This document shows positions 24,480-36,908 of a stretch of 64,000 bases of DNA, piece by piece; position 1 is the stretch's first letter, and each line of letters starts with the position of its first letter. The stretch is from Mesocentrotus franciscanus (Eukaryota; Echinodermata; Echinoidea; Camarodonta; Strongylocentrotidae). The position numbers were made by a program, and so were the translations under genes. Where the stretch lies: positions 1,304,867 through 1,368,866 of the forward strand of contig CP137682.1 in the NCBI GenBank assembly GCA_037976565.1, given 5' to 3'. The notes below the pieces were generated by a model. It did no database searches. It saw only the letters and a program-made list of their open reading frames with translations, and was not told the origin of the DNA.

Positions 24480-24744
24480 AAGAAAAGGGGAAAATTAATC
24501 AACATGAAAAATGTAAGTCAACGCAAAATTATTTTCATGAGCCTACAGGGATTAACATCTAGATCTATGCAGAATACATTGATTCTTCTTCCAGACCTTA
24601 CATCAAATTTTGAGATAGCGTGATCTTTGGAATTCTTTGACGATAAATGTTGTAGTTGCACCAATTTGTAGTAAAAAACTTTGCTGTCCATTTGGTAATA
24701 ATGGAACTAGTCTAGACTAAATAAGTGTGTGTAGAACATGAAAA

Positions 24745-25230
24745 ATCATGGATGGATCGAATATCACATTTTCTAATATTTTCAAAAATCTGCGTGAACT
24801 TTGTCTTTGGTCACCTCATCATATTCATAATTCATAGTCATACTATACCTAGTCTATAGTATAGTATTAGTAATAGTATTAGACCTACTAGTTTTTCATA
24901 CATGTAGATATAGAATCTAGTCTATATGTAAATTGTTGTTAACAAACATTTTGACGCTTATTCAGAATGGATGGATCGAATATCACATTTTCTAATATTT
25001 TCAAAAATCATGGATGGATCGAATATCACATTTTCTAATATTTTCAAATATCTGCGTGAACTTTGTCTTTGGTCACCTCATCATATTCATAATTCATAGT
25101 CATACTCATACTATACCTAGTCTAGTATTAGTAATAGACCTACTAGTTTTTCATACATGTAGATATAGTCTATATGTAAATTGTTGTTAACAAACATTTT
25201 GACGCTTATTCAGAATTCATATCCCTACTT
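24745..25230 (+). repeat. Direct tandem duplication, about 220-250 bp
   Basis: The block ATGGATGGATCGAATATC..GACGCTTATTCAGAAT occurs at about 24747 and again from 24965/25009 to 25217. The first 43 bp are tripled. Copies differ only by small indels inside a CTAG/TAGT-rich part. No gene is visible. Confidence 0.75.
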
Positions 25231-25254
25231 TGAGTTTGACCCATAATATATCCA

Positions 25255-25372
25255 GCATAGAGAGTACTAGTCTACTACTACTAGTACTACTACTACTAGA
25301 CCCACTCTAGTACTAGATCTAAGTCTAAGATAGAGTCTACTCTAGACTCTAGTCTAGATCTACCCTACTAAA
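25255..25372. repeat. CTAG/CTA-rich low-complexity tract
   Basis: The tract is built from ACTAGTCTACTACTACTAG-like words with many CTAG and AGTCTA tetramers. It resembles a degenerate microsatellite. Confidence 0.6.
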
Positions 25373-27240
25373 ACATACCCAAAATCAATTGTTTTGAATG
25401 TTTCATGAAATCTTGAAAGAAAGAGTAGATTCTATTTGATTTTCTGTTCGTTAATGACTTGTCAGAATAACCAACCTGTCCCGGTACAAAACGTGATGCC
25501 TTTCGAAAATTTTAGCCTTCACGAATCTAAGTTACACACAAAAAACTCAATATGTGGGACAATATACAATTTATTAGAAATCAATTTGTATCCGTTAAAT
25601 TGTCATAAACACCAACACACTCTCTCCAAATGTCATGTCTAGTATACTTGGCAGGTGAAATCTATCATGTTTGATTTGAGATTTCAACAAATATTAATAT
25701 GGAATATTTCTTACGATAGAGCATCTCCGATCTTCGGCCATAAAAGGGTAACGAAGCAGGAGCGTCATGTTGACAAGGAAGAGGTTATGTAGGTTAAAGG
25801 TCACATGCGTTATATCAGCGACGAGCCTGCGGCGCGTACGTACGTAAGCGTGCGCGTAATGTAATACAATTTCGTAAGCTTTTCATTCGTTTTGATACAA
25901 AGTTCATTCAAATTCGCGAAATAAAGCTGTCGGCGTGTAAATTTCGTTAAAAATAACACTTTTTACATTTGATTTACTTATTAGGTCAATGGATTTAGCA
26001 CTTGTTTCATTCAAATTAACAACCGCTTACAAATGCGCAGTTTGCATTCATTTTCGCCAACCTGAATGGCAAATCGGAGGTCCGTACCATTAAATTTCAC
26101 TTTGGGTCATTCTAAATAACAAAGTTTTCATTCATATTCGCCTATCTTTACAAACCTATGGTATATACATGGTATATGCACATGTTTCTCATCTAAATTA
26201 AACAAATGAGTTATTGGTAATTGTGACTGTGATCACGATCGTGATTGTGATTCAGTGTGATGGTGATTCAGATTTTGATGTGATTATGATTGTGATTGAA
26301 CTGATACTCATGTATTGTTCTTAACATGTTCAATACAGACTAAATATAATTTACACAAATATAAATGGCTTCAAAGAGATTACAAACATCGAATAAATTA
26401 TCAAAAACAAAACCAAACAAAACATTAAAAAAATAAATCAATGTATAGAGTATCGATACCCCCTTACCATTATGGTACGACACTCCAATAAATACAACTG
26501 TAAGTCTGTAAACACACACTTTGCATGCATTTATATCATTGCGTATTCATAAAAAGACACTCTTGCTTTACGGTTCCATGCTAATATTCTATATTGATGT
26601 GGCTAGGTTATATCTACTTAACACATGATCGTTCAGCTGCTAAATAGTGATGATTTAGTGGGTATACACCCCTAGTGAGGACAAATAACATGTTTGTTGT
26701 TTACCAACCCATACAATTTGAAATGGATTTAGCATGGAACTAAGCTTGTGGGGTTCTATATATGATCATACTGGGTAAGATTTACATGTTTAATTTGTCT
26801 GCAAAACGTGTGAAATTGTATGCAAAGAAACGAATTTGAATTCACGGAAGACGCTATTACGTAATCGCGAATCGTCTCGCTTTAAATTGAATGAAAATTT
26901 TACAAAAAAGAAACACGTTTCAATTCGAATGAAAATAAAATATTTTTGAATGATCGTTTTATGAATTTAAATGCTAAAAAACGAATTTGAACGAAAAATA
27001 ACAGCTGCGGTGACAGAATCGGCGAATTTGTGTTTTTGTTTAGCTTTCCATGATGGACAGCAAAAAGGCCATTTCTTCACCCCCCCCCTCTCTCTCTCTC
27101 TCTCACCCTCCCTCTCCCACCCCTCTTTCCATTTCTATATCTCATGTTTTTATCACTCTTATCGCCTCATTTTTTACCGATAGTCTCTTCTCCCCACCCT
27201 TTTTTCTGATTCAGTTAAACCATGTTTATAGTTATTTGTT
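25373..27240. other. No gene recognised; scattered low-complexity sequence
   Basis: I see no supported coding region. There is a GTGATT-rich stretch at 26220-26300. Short words of the type TTCATTCAAATTCGC near 25905 have inverted relatives (AAACGAATTTGAATTC) near 26828, which might mark an old element. A CT microsatellite lies at about 27080-27120. Confidence 0.4.
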
Positions 27241-27299
27241 TTAGTACTCAAGCGCTTTTGACGAACATTTCTTGTATTCATTTTCTTCTATATTATATA

Positions 27300-27520
27300 A
27301 CCAGGCTGGTTTGTTTTTTTAATATGATAATTGCTTTGAGGGACCTGACTTTTACAAGCTAAGCTTTGCTTTAGGTCTCCTCGTCTTTCTATTTCACTAA
27401 AATGCATTATATGAACTTGTTCCTTCTAACTGTTCCTTTTCATGTACTCTGTCACGTGTTATAAATTTGTTAAATTGTATTACATTCATGTTGGAAGAAA
27501 GACAAACTTGAACTTGAACT
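27300..27520 (+). mobile_element. LINE 3' end remnant
   Basis: Sequence of the type TTTTACAAGCTAAGCTTTGC..GTCTCCTCGTC is followed by an AT-rich 3' UTR ending in GAACTTGAACTTGA repeats. Such tails are typical of CR1/L2-like non-LTR retrotransposons. No ORF is left. A related 3' end occurs on the minus strand at 48.6-48.9 kb. Confidence 0.5.
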
Positions 27521-28034
27521 TGATGGGTGTCATGATTTTATGCCTTTAATGAAGTATACCTATACTGGCATTATATGGAATGATATCGAGGGGCTTGTGA
27601 TTTAAAAATAGAAGAATCTCCAATGACGGGTTGATAAGGGATTTTTGATATGCAATAAATTATGAAAATAAAAGTGGGCTGCATAAGGACACAAACGCAT
27701 ACAAATAAATTTACAAGACAAAGGAACCCTGGAGCAGGGGAACATGAAAGTACAAAGGTATATATAGGGCTGTACGTGAGAACTGAGAAGAATAGGAGAA
27801 AGGAGAGAACGCACCATGTGAATGATGCAGAGACAATGATCACTGATCAGTTATGTTTTGAAAGAAAAAGGGCAAAAGAAGACGACGGGAACAAAAATAG
27901 ATAAAAGATTGAGGAAAGTAAAACACGAATCAATTTGTGTTATAAAATTAACGAATTTGATTTGCTCTTAAATAAATCGAGTGATGGGGCAAGTGTGATA
28001 TATAATTACGTAGAGAGTTCCAAAATTAAGGAGT

Positions 28035-28200
28035 TAACCTGGGGTGGTTGTCCTCGGTAGGTAATTGCCTGGGGGAGGAATTTTCATGGGGGGTAATTTT
28101 CCGGGTCGTAATTATCCTCGGTGGGTAGTTCTCCTTGATGGAGGGGGGGGGGTGATTTCCGGGGGTGATTTTCAAGGGGGTAATTGTCCTGATACACTTT
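28035..28200. repeat. G-rich GGGTAATT-type minisatellite
   Basis: Degenerate units of about 14-18 bp such as GGGGGTAATTTTCC and GGTGGGTAGTTCTCC are repeated about ten times, with a G-run of 10 near 28145. The opposite strand reads as a Pro/Arg-rich frame that is only a translation of the repeat. Confidence 0.65.
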
Positions 28201-28824
28201 TCCCCATATCTGTTTGAGCTCAAAAGGAGAATAAAGGTCTCTTCCTGTTTATTAGCTTATAACAAAGCATTGCATTTTTAGTCAATTCGCCAAGTAAGAA
28301 AAAGAGACTTGCACAAAATACATATAATTAAACTACATCATACCTTCACTTTTAATAACTAAAGGGCAATGTATGGTTTAAGAGTTTTCTTTTGATGTTA
28401 ATGATACATATTTTTAAGGATTAAATACGCCATGCTCGCAAAACTTCGTTTTTCATTTAGAAAATTCCATATCCATTTGTGATATTACACAAAGTTTTAA
28501 GATTCATTAGTGAATATTTCAGACGCCGTAAGTCATCATGCATTCCTTATTCCTTATTAGCAGGCTTAAGATGAGATTCTGGGTTAATAAACAACTAACA
28601 AATTAGGCTGCACTCAGGATTTTAGATAGCATCCCTGAAAAGCACTATTTATTGATTTGATAATAATTTATATCTTACCCCTAGTAGTCTTTTTTAAAAC
28701 GTTTTAGCCCTCCATAGGCTATTTTATTGAGTCAAACAAAACATTTTACAATTCAATGAAATGAAATGGAGTCTTTTTATAACTCAAATAAAACAGAATA
28801 CTTTCACATTTCTCTCCTTGTTGT

Positions 28825-30060
28825 TCATACAAACAAATGTTGAAGTGACTGCCATTTAGTAAAAAAATTCTTATACATACCAGAAATAGAATGAATATAT
28901 CTCTCGTCTTCATAATATTGGATAATCTTTTTCTTCAAAGAACTCAATTTGGAATTTTATTGTTAAGCTTTTGTACAAATAGTTGATGCTTAATCAAAGT
29001 CACCATGCAAGTTAAAGCATCATTTCTTTTGTCCGTTATGCAAAACCAAAAAGTACATTTTCTAAACTAAACTCTATCTGTACTCGAGAACTTATCCATT
29101 TCACCGATTCATTCCAGATTGGTTTACTGATTTCACAATTATAAAAGAAATGTACAATATCTTCCAGCTCTTTTTTACAAAAAGAACATTTATCATTACT
29201 CACTATTCTCATCTTATGCAGTTGCTTGTTCAAATATAGAATCATATTTACTATCTTATACTGAGAATATCTTAAACCGATATCTGGAGTAAAACGAAAT
29301 ATCATCCTATGATATTTCTGCATTCTTGGACATTCAGGGATATAATCTAAATGTCGTTCCCGTTTCAGATATATTGAGGGTACACAATTTGTTTTTCCAA
29401 GAAAAGTTTTGTAAATATATTGACAACCTTTAATGTCATGCACTGGTATTTTGATATGTGACGGCATTAGAGGATCTACTACATTTTTTTTCTTCACATT
29501 TTTCAATATGCATTCGATATCGACACTTTATAGCTTGAGTTACAGAATAATAAGACAAATATTTTAGTTTCAAGCAGAATTTTTGTTCACATTGCTCACG
29601 AGTCAGAAGTTTTCCTTTATCATCAATCAAGTCATTTATACATGTGATGCCTTTTTCATACCAAGGTTTAAAAAATACAGATTTTTTTCCAATTTCTCCA
29701 AAACGAATAAGTTAACCAATCATCTCCCTCTGCACGACTCAACATAAACAGAGCGTGAAATAAATGTCTCCCCAAAGGATTAGCAACTTCACGAGACAGT
29801 GCCGAAAAATATTCATCACCAGACCCTATTACAAATGGTTTTGTTAAAAATGATTGCATTAAATGATTAACATCATTACATATTCTTAAAACCATTCTTC
29901 GAAACCATGTTAACTTTTATAGTGACATTAAAAAAACTCGATATCTGGCATTTTAAGTCCCCCTTCTTCATATGTGCCATGTGTTTTATGATGACGATAA
30001 GCTGTTAAATAGAATATATTGTACATAATTTTGCTATGTACAGTTTTTTTTTATAGTAAT
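28825..30060 (-). pseudogene. LINE ORF2 C-terminal remnant (L1/Tx1-like), broken
   Basis: Reading right to left, the frames give the signature EEGGLKMPDI (about 29960), LTWFRRMV, a KPWYEKGITCINDLIDDKG stretch (29610-29670) and then the reverse-transcriptase zinc-binding module. That module includes SQYKIVNMILYLNKQLHKM, CSFCKKELEDIVHFFYNCE (C-x2-C, H, C) and IWNESVKW. Its last part, KKKIIQYYEDERYIHS, runs to a stop at 28825. The reading is split by a stop after EFF, a frameshift near 29480 in an A-run, a stop at 29036 and another frameshift near 28930. Only the 3' part of the ORF is present, as expected of 5'-truncated LINE insertions. Sequence to about 28230 may be its 3' UTR. Confidence 0.8.
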
Positions 30061-30171
30061 TCGTCCTTATTTGTTATGGGCGTTCCCAACGTGCCCCAAA
30101 ACAAGCCTTAATTGCTTTGCGGTTTTTCGCCCCATTCTGTTTTCTGAATGACCAACTACACTGATCTCTTT

Positions 30172-30575
30172 GGGTGCGTTTATGCTCACTTTTGAAAGCA
30201 GAATGAGCGATTTGAAACGCTCATCGTAAACGCTCATCGTAGGTGTACTGTTTATGCTCCCCTTCTCCGGCTCCTCCAGGCAAATTCGGGCTCTGCAGCT
30301 GGATTCGCAAACCTGCACTGCGCATGCTACGTTGACCCCGGGAACGTCATTTAAACGCGTTTACAAATGATTGTGCGTTTATGCTTCCCCAGAAACCGTC
30401 TTTTTGGAGAATCGCCGATCGTAAACGCACCTTTAGGGGAGTTTACGATCGGCGATTACGATCCCCGTTTATCGGTGATTCTACGAAAATGAGAAAGGAC
30501 GCGACCGTGTTTTGAACTACAACCACGTAACAAAAGCCTCATTCTGGCTAGAAATGGTTGAGCATAAACGCACCC
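30172..30575. mobile_element. MITE with 17-bp terminal inverted repeats
   Basis: The ends GGGTGCGTTTATGCTCA (30172-30188) and its exact reverse complement (30559-30575) bound 404 bp. Inside, the arms AATCGCCGATCGTAAAC and its perfect complement around 30410-30460 form a second hairpin, and CGTAAACGCTCAT is duplicated. It has no coding capacity. The superfamily is unknown because no clear target duplication is visible. Confidence 0.75.
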
Positions 30576-30659
30576 TAAACGTCATTATTGTACACAGCAG
30601 CGTTCGAGGTTGTTCAATGGTGTTCATTAAACTCTGATCATAGTAAATCCCTTTAAAGG

Positions 30660-31240
30660 GTAATTCATTTTAAGAATAAAAGAAATACTGTAATCGACCG
30701 GGATAAACAGAAAGAGGAACCTTTAGAATTATTATTCGTCTGGGAAGAAGAAGAATGGTCAAGAATTCGAAAGAGATTCAACAACACAAAAATGTTAACA
30801 ATTGCGTTAAACTTTGCCCTGCGCATGGTTTTTTGGGGAAATTCGGAGTGGGAAACAAACAGGTTCACACACACACGCACGCACCCCTCCAACACGAATT
30901 CTTTAACATCATGTTCGGGACAGGACACAATTTCATTTTTTATAACAAACTTTGTTTTTGGGGAGTACATTAATGATTTTTTTTTTGTCGGTGTGTTTGT
31001 GTGTGTTTGTGTGAGAGAGACAGAGAGAGAGAGAGAGAAATCGCAGTAACCTGCACGTCCCTTCAATATTACATGAATTATTGATTAAGAAAACCTTTCA
31101 TTTTCAATACTTGTTCGAGATGTGACAGATAAGAAGTGGGACGTTGCCATGGATACTAAGAATTTCGAGTAACATAAGGGAATATTAACATTTTATAGCA
31201 TCATTGAGTTTATGATGATCATTGCATGATAGCGTAATTT
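30660..31240. repeat. Low-complexity stretch with AC, GT and GA runs
   Basis: CACACACGCACGCAC at about 30865-30885 and GTGTGTTTGTGTG..GAGAGAGAGAG at about 30990-31040 are the only structures seen. The short ORFs across them on both strands are artefacts of the repeats. Confidence 0.5.
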
Positions 31241-31433
31241 ACTGACATTACCGGATGCATAGAGTTGTCGATGGGAAATCCACCAGTTTTTCTTCTTTTG
31301 TGTGTGTGGGGAGGGGGCGTGGATTCGTTCCTTTGAAGTATAGTTATGCTATATACAATCAGTCGAGCAGGAGTGGTGAGAAAAAACTTCGTATCTTGAA
31401 AAAAGTCTTGGTAATCTCAATACAGGATATGTA

Positions 31434-31631
31434 CCAGGTAGAAATCTTCGCTCTTCTGGTACAAAACAGTTAACAGTCCAAAGAACTATGTCTACTCTTG
31501 GAGAAAAGGCATTTATTTCTGCAGCGCCATCTCTTTGGAATGCTCTTCCACTAAGGATCCGATCAGCAGAATCCCTAGAAACATTTAAAAAGAATCTAAA
31601 ATCATACATGTTCACATGTTATTTTAGTTAA
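31434..31631 (+). pseudogene. LINE C-terminus remnant (CR1/L2-like)
   Basis: The frame reads RSSGTKQLTVQRTMSTLGEK, then AFISAAPSLWNALPLRIRSA and ETFKKNLKSYMF, ending in TAA at 31629-31631. This is the conserved tail of CR1/L2/Jockey-type LINE ORF2 (aaPrLWNsLP..iR..sl..FKk.LKt). The 5' part is absent. The 3' UTR resumes after a MITE at 32340 (ATGGCGCATAACAAATGCTG) and ends in TATTATTATT at about 32385, a common LINE tail. Confidence 0.75.
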
Positions 31632-31717
31632 TTATATGTTGAATGTACATCTATGCATATTCGTTCTCATTTATCTATGTAACTCATTCTAATTCTATAC
31701 CTCTGCGCCTCAGAATA

Positions 31718-32339
31718 GGATTACATTTGGCCTGCGATTAGTCTACAGAGCCCGTATCCTGCCCGTATCCCCTTTTCCGTGCGGCTTCCGTACGGAGGCA
31801 GGAGGCGGCCGTGAGATTTTCGTACGAATTCACGGGCTCCACGGCCTCTACGATTTTGTATCGTGAGAAGTTAAACAAATTTGAAAAATCGTAAGCCCGT
31901 AGTCCGTAAACATGTCGTAGGTGTCATTGCACAATCCCCGCACGGGCATCGCGCGAAGGACTCGCGCTGATCGTACAGCAAAATCGTGCAGCAAAACCAA
32001 AAAAAAAAACGCTTAAAAACGGCACGGCGGCTGCACGGTCACCGCACCTTCTCCGCGCAACCTTTGCAGGGAAGCTGCACGGGCTCCGTACGATTTCCGT
32101 GCGGAGGCTGCGGAGACTGCACGGCTACTGCATTGAAATTGCACGATTTCCGTACAATCTCCGATCAGCCTCTGTCGGATTTGTCCCGGCCTGCCCCCGA
32201 GGGCCAATACAGGAAATGGCACGATGCTTGTAGATAATGTAAACACAAACATCGTAGCCCGTAGCCTCCTACGATGCCCCTAAAATCGCACGAAAAATCG
32301 TACTAATTTATCGTACGGCGCCCGGGGCAAATGTAATCC
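31718..32339. mobile_element. GC-rich MITE nested in the LINE 3' UTR
   Basis: The ends GGATTACATTTG (31718-31729) and CAAATGTAATCC (32328-32339) are exact inverted repeats around 622 bp. The interior is rich in CCGTACGG, TCGTACG and ACGATTTCCGTGCGG words in both orientations. The LINE 3' UTR continues on both sides, so this element inserted later. The ORFs within it are repeat artefacts. Confidence 0.75.
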
Positions 32340-32540
32340 AGGCATACTAGATCGATGGCGCATAACAAATGCTGTATTATTATTATTTTCTGATTCGTCT
32401 GCTGATGTGATGTGTGCCTTTCAATGGGCAACTAGATCAAGTTTTGCGGCTAAAAATTCCAGATTGGATTGGATTGAATTGGAGAAATGCAACGTATGGG
32501 AAAAACTGATGAATTCATTATTGTGTGTAATTTAGAGGTT

Positions 32541-32573
32541 AGAGAGAGAGAGAGAGCAAGAGAGAAAAAGAGC

Positions 32574-32606
<33 letters not shown>

Positions 32607-32636
32607 GGGGGGCGGAGGAGGTAAATGAGAGAGAGA

Positions 32637-32712
<76 letters not shown>

Positions 32713-32722
32713 GAGAGAGAGA
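32541..32722. repeat. GA microsatellite
   Basis: About 180 bp of mostly (GA)n with interruptions (CAAGAG, AAAAGAG, GGGGGGCGGAGGAGG). It is purine-only on the plus strand over long runs. Confidence 0.95.
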
Positions 32723-35588
32723 ATAAGATTGAAAGGAGTATGATGTTATTAAAGGAATAGTGTTTCCTAATCTCCGTGTTTTCAGTACGATGAGAATAAA
32801 ATGGCGAAATTACGGAGATAAAACAATTGTTTAGGGAACATAGGAAGACTGACGGTCATTATTGTTCCACTTATATAATGAATGAGAGGTTGTAAACAAA
32901 AATTACAGGCGTGAAACATCTTAAATATCTGAAGGAGATCAATAGTGTTAATGGCATACAACTAACAAAACCTCTTTTTGACGTCGATGGTGCTTTGCTA
33001 GCATGCTTAGGGGTTGATCTAAACTTATAGTCGCATGCTCTGAGTTTTTATTGCACTCTCAGTCTAGTAGGACAGGAACCACTTGAGACTGACATTGATC
33101 ACATTTTCTTCTTCAATTTTATTTTTATTACTGTTCTATTCAAAAGTCTTGTATCTGAAGTCAATATGTAGAATATATTATAACTATGCTGAATTGTAAA
33201 AAAAGGGTAAATTTTGAACCTTTTAACAGTCTTTCAATTTAAGGATTTCAAAGCTGAATTTTTCTTTTTATTACAATTTTCAACAATCAGATGGAATATG
33301 GCAATGCCACAAAAATAGGCACCGTGTATGCATAAATGCTGCTCATGCAGGCATCTTGTATATAAGATTTATTGAGCCGGACAACAAAATTTGGACACAA
33401 ATATAACAAATGGAACAAGAAAATTAACATGATGAAGAAAGAGCAGATAAAGGAGTAAAGAAGTAACATTTTAATGAGAAAGAAGTTTGAGAAGATCATG
33501 AATGAATAACAATAATAATGAGTAGAGTTACACCCCATTTGCTATGTGAACAGATGATATAGGTTTGGTCGTTTGCACGTAATATATATATGTTTCTATT
33601 CTACTTTTGTTTTTCTGTCTTGATTTCCTGTATTGCTTGAAATTGCTGGTGGAAAGCATATTTCCACATTATTTTATGGACAAGAATAAATAAATTATCA
33701 ATTACCAAATATCGCTGAGAGCCAAACCTTATCTCTTTCTAGGAAACAAATCAAATCAAACTAAAACAATGAGATGTGCGTACCAACTGGTGACTGGGAA
33801 TGGCGACAGGGAGTATTAAGATGTTTGATCAGAAGGCATAAACAATCTCAGTAAATGTAATCATCATCATAATGACCCCAAAGAGAGACTTGACAAGAAA
33901 TTAAAAGACGAGCTTTGCTCTTCTTACGCCTTTTCTCGTTTTCTATTATCAAATTACAGTCTTCTTGGCAACTTTACATTCTCTGTACTTTTTCATTTGA
34001 TTAAAATTGACGAATCTCTATCACGTTTTACCGCTTTGTAGAAGATGAATAAGGACATGGAATGGTAAAGAGATACTCCGAGCCTTTGCAGATGATTCGA
34101 TAAATATTATTTCTCTTATCTAAATCTTTTGCGTAATGGCATTACATAAACCTACCATCATACATGATTTAATATATAAATGTCATTATCGCCATTTTCC
34201 CTCGCCCCGTTGTCTTTCGCTTAAGGCTATAGAGCTATAAAAGTGATTAAGAGATTATATTAAGTGCTCCACCAAATCGCTAGAACCTTTTGAAGAACTG
34301 ACGCATGAACAGAAATTAGGCAATGCTTATACTTGTGAAATAATACACATAAGAAAAACAAACAAACAACAACAAGCTAAGTATCAGAGGTGGATCAAGG
34401 CTCGCATAATGGAAACGTGCCCCTCCCCATCTTCACACTCCACCCCGTCCTTCATACACAGTAGGGCGGAAAATATACTCGTATTCTGGATTTTGGAAAC
34501 ATGATTAACCTGAAGTATGTGAGAATCGTTTATTCGTGCTGCTCATTGGCAGTCATTTTGAGACATACATTAATTTATGTTAGCAAAAAAAAAGAGTGCA
34601 GCTGTACTTCTTTTGGTTGTCAGTACCACATGACACACCTGCTCATCAGATATTCCTACAACCGTCACCGATGATATATATCGAGTCACGGGGAACCATT
34701 TTGCATTCCCAATTTTAATTTCACGTAGGTAATACATATAGAAGCGTCTTCAGATCACGTGATCAGTCTTTGTCCAACGTCAGACTGAAAGAGCCACTTC
34801 TCTTTAGTAAAAAAGTTGAGAATATTTAACAACAACAACAACAAAGCTATTTAATTATTTATTTAGCTATTTAATATTTACTGGGTGTAAGCCACAAATA
34901 TGTTTAAAAAAAAAAAAAAAAAAAAAGCTGTATCGTATCTGGATGTGAATATCTATTCCATCTTCCCTTTCCTGGCTGTTATCCCGCTACTCCCAATGAA
35001 AGCAATTATATTTTCTAGATCATTATTCGCGGTACTTACGACGCCGATATAAATAGGGAGGATTATTAGATTGTCAATACGAGTTTGGTTTTCCATCTTG
35101 AATAAAAGCAAACGGATTATGATATCTTTAAAATAGAATTCGTTTCTCGAACGAACGTCAGCTGAAGCGAGATCAACACCATCATCTTCCATTGTTTTGA
35201 AACATCCAATAGCAGACGAGCATCGTCTTTTCCGCACACTTTTCAGCCTTTGCTTATAGGATCATGACAGGAAGCAATAATCTCGTTATGTCTCCTATAT
35301 TGATATTCTGTTTCGCCTTCATCTCATTCAGTATTGCCCACGCGTTAAAACTCATCAGATTCTTGTTGTTTTAAGACTCTCGCCGTTGTACCGCTCGCAA
35401 CAATATCCAATTATTGTATCTGGCCTTCTTAAAATTTGCTTTAGAGCAATAATCATAGCTAGTCACTCTTCGATAATTTCGACATCATTGAAATTGCATT
35501 CCCTGCATTTTTTCTTCTGAATTTCCATTTTCGTGTCTGCAACTTTGTGGGCATATCAGTTTGCTGAATCGTTCCTTCACAATTCATA
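32723..35588. other. No gene recognised; upstream region of the GPCR
   Basis: The sequence is AT-rich with no supported coding region. There is an A-run of about 24 at 34903-34926 and a GATCACGTGATC palindrome at about 34755. The last few hundred bases would hold the promoter and 5' UTR of the GPCR, but I cannot identify a TATA box or start site with confidence. Confidence 0.4.
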
Positions 35589-36908
35589 ATGAATCTAGTC
35601 AACAGTGTGAACCTATTTATGGAGATCGTCCTCGTCGTCTTCGGCATCCCGGGCAACGTCATCATCATCGTCGTTTCCTATCTATACGATCGGAGATCGA
35701 CCACTGATCTTCTCATCGGCTTCCAAGCCGTGATTGATCTCCTCGCCGCTATTCCTGCCTTTTACTCCATCGTCATGATAACAGGACCCGATCATGTCAA
35801 CGACACCTTCTGTAAAATAAAGGCATTTTCTCTTCGTTATGTTCGATATTCGTCCCTCTTCTTCATGGCGGCAATAGCTCTTGATCGCTTCCGTGTCGTA
35901 TGCCGTCCGCTCGATCAGCGCTGGTCCTGGAAATCCGTACATATCGTTATTCTAGTGCTTTTTTGCAACATGTTGGGAATCGCCATCAGCTTTCCCAACG
36001 CTCTGGTGACAGTTCCACACCAACTTGTTACCGGGGTACGATGTGTCCGATCCGTAAATCAATTTCCTTTCTTTGATCAAATCTACCCTATCACCACCAC
36101 GATGCTGTTCTTCATAGCGTTGTTGGTCACCAGTGCTCTGTATCTGAATGTGTTCCAGGTCATACGGAAACAGAATCGGATCCGAGCGACTATGACAGCG
36201 CCTCCTCCGTCTGAGACTGTGAACAAAACCACCGCGGAAGGGTCTTCAGACAATGGCGCCATAAGTCACCATGTCCAAGGAATCAGCACGGTATCTGGAA
36301 GAAACTCTATGCAGGAGATGACAGAAGTTGTTCCGTCAGGTGTGGTACCGAGGAGACGGCCACTGTTGCTCTTTAAATGTGCTTGGAGCGTGGCTACGGA
36401 TGGACGACGGGAAGACAGCATAGTTGAAATGAATGGACTAGGGTCAGTCAACCAACCTCCCATGGAAGACCAATCGTCACATGAACAGCAGCAACATGAT
36501 GAACTTCTACAACCAAAGCAGTTAAACACGACCAACATGAACCAATCACAGATGATTAGGCCAGGACCACTAGGACACAACCAAGAAATTACTCGCCCAC
36601 AGAAGAAGAAGACGACGACGAAGCAGTCAGCCGCTCGCAAAGAACGCCATACGACATCCATGCTCCTCGTCATCACCATCATCTTCTTTGTATCTTGGTT
36701 GCCAGGAATCATCACCACTCACATCCCGAGTCCGGCTCTCAGGGCTTTCCGAAGAAACGCCTTCAACAATCTGCTCGTGATTATTGGTTATGCCCTTCGT
36801 AACATCAACCATATCGTCAACGTGTTCATCTATACTCTCATGAGCAGACGATTCAAGCAGCAGTGTACACAAGTCATCCGGAGACTTCTACGCAGAAGGC
36901 AACATTAA
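35589..36908 (+). CDS. Class A (rhodopsin-like) G-protein-coupled receptor, single exon, orphan
   Basis: An intact intronless frame of 439 residues forms a seven-helix plasma-membrane receptor that should couple ligand binding to G proteins. TM1 (about 9-32) has GIPGN with N23 (1.50). TM2 (41-63) has D50 (2.50). C75 at the top of TM3 and C152 in ECL2 can form the conserved disulfide. TM3 ends in DRF (99-101) in place of DRY. TM5 lies at about 166-190. TM6 (357-378) has SWLP (369-372) in place of CWxP. TM7 ends NVFIY (411-415) in place of NPxxY. Helix 8 (SRRFKQQC) has a possible palmitoylation site, C426. The third intracellular loop is long (about 192-356), Gln- and Ser-rich, with basic ends. 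The N-terminus is very short with no signal peptide. I cannot name the ligand. Large expansions of single-exon class A receptors are known in echinoderms. Confidence 0.9.
   Translation: MNLVNSVNLFMEIVLVVFGIPGNVIIIVVSYLYDRRSTTDLLIGFQAVIDLLAAIPAFYSIVMITGPDHVNDTFCKIKAFSLRYVRYSSLFFMAAIALDRFRVVCRPLDQRWSWKSVHIVILVLFCNMLGIAISFPNALVTVPHQLVTGVRCVRSVNQFPFFDQIYPITTTMLFFIALLVTSALYLNVFQVIRKQNRIRATMTAPPPSETVNKTTAEGSSDNGAISHHVQGISTVSGRNSMQEMTEVVPSGVVPRRRPLLLFKCAWSVATDGRREDSIVEMNGLGSVNQPPMEDQSSHEQQQHDELLQPKQLNTTNMNQSQMIRPGPLGHNQEITRPQKKKTTTKQSAARKERHTTSMLLVITIIFFVSWLPGIITTHIPSPALRAFRRNAFNNLLVIIGYALRNINHIVNVFIYTLMSRRFKQQCTQVIRRLLRRRQH

Noticed and set aside
28026..28223. Pro/Thr-rich minus-strand ORF
   Set aside because: It is only the translation of the GGGTAATT-type minisatellite.
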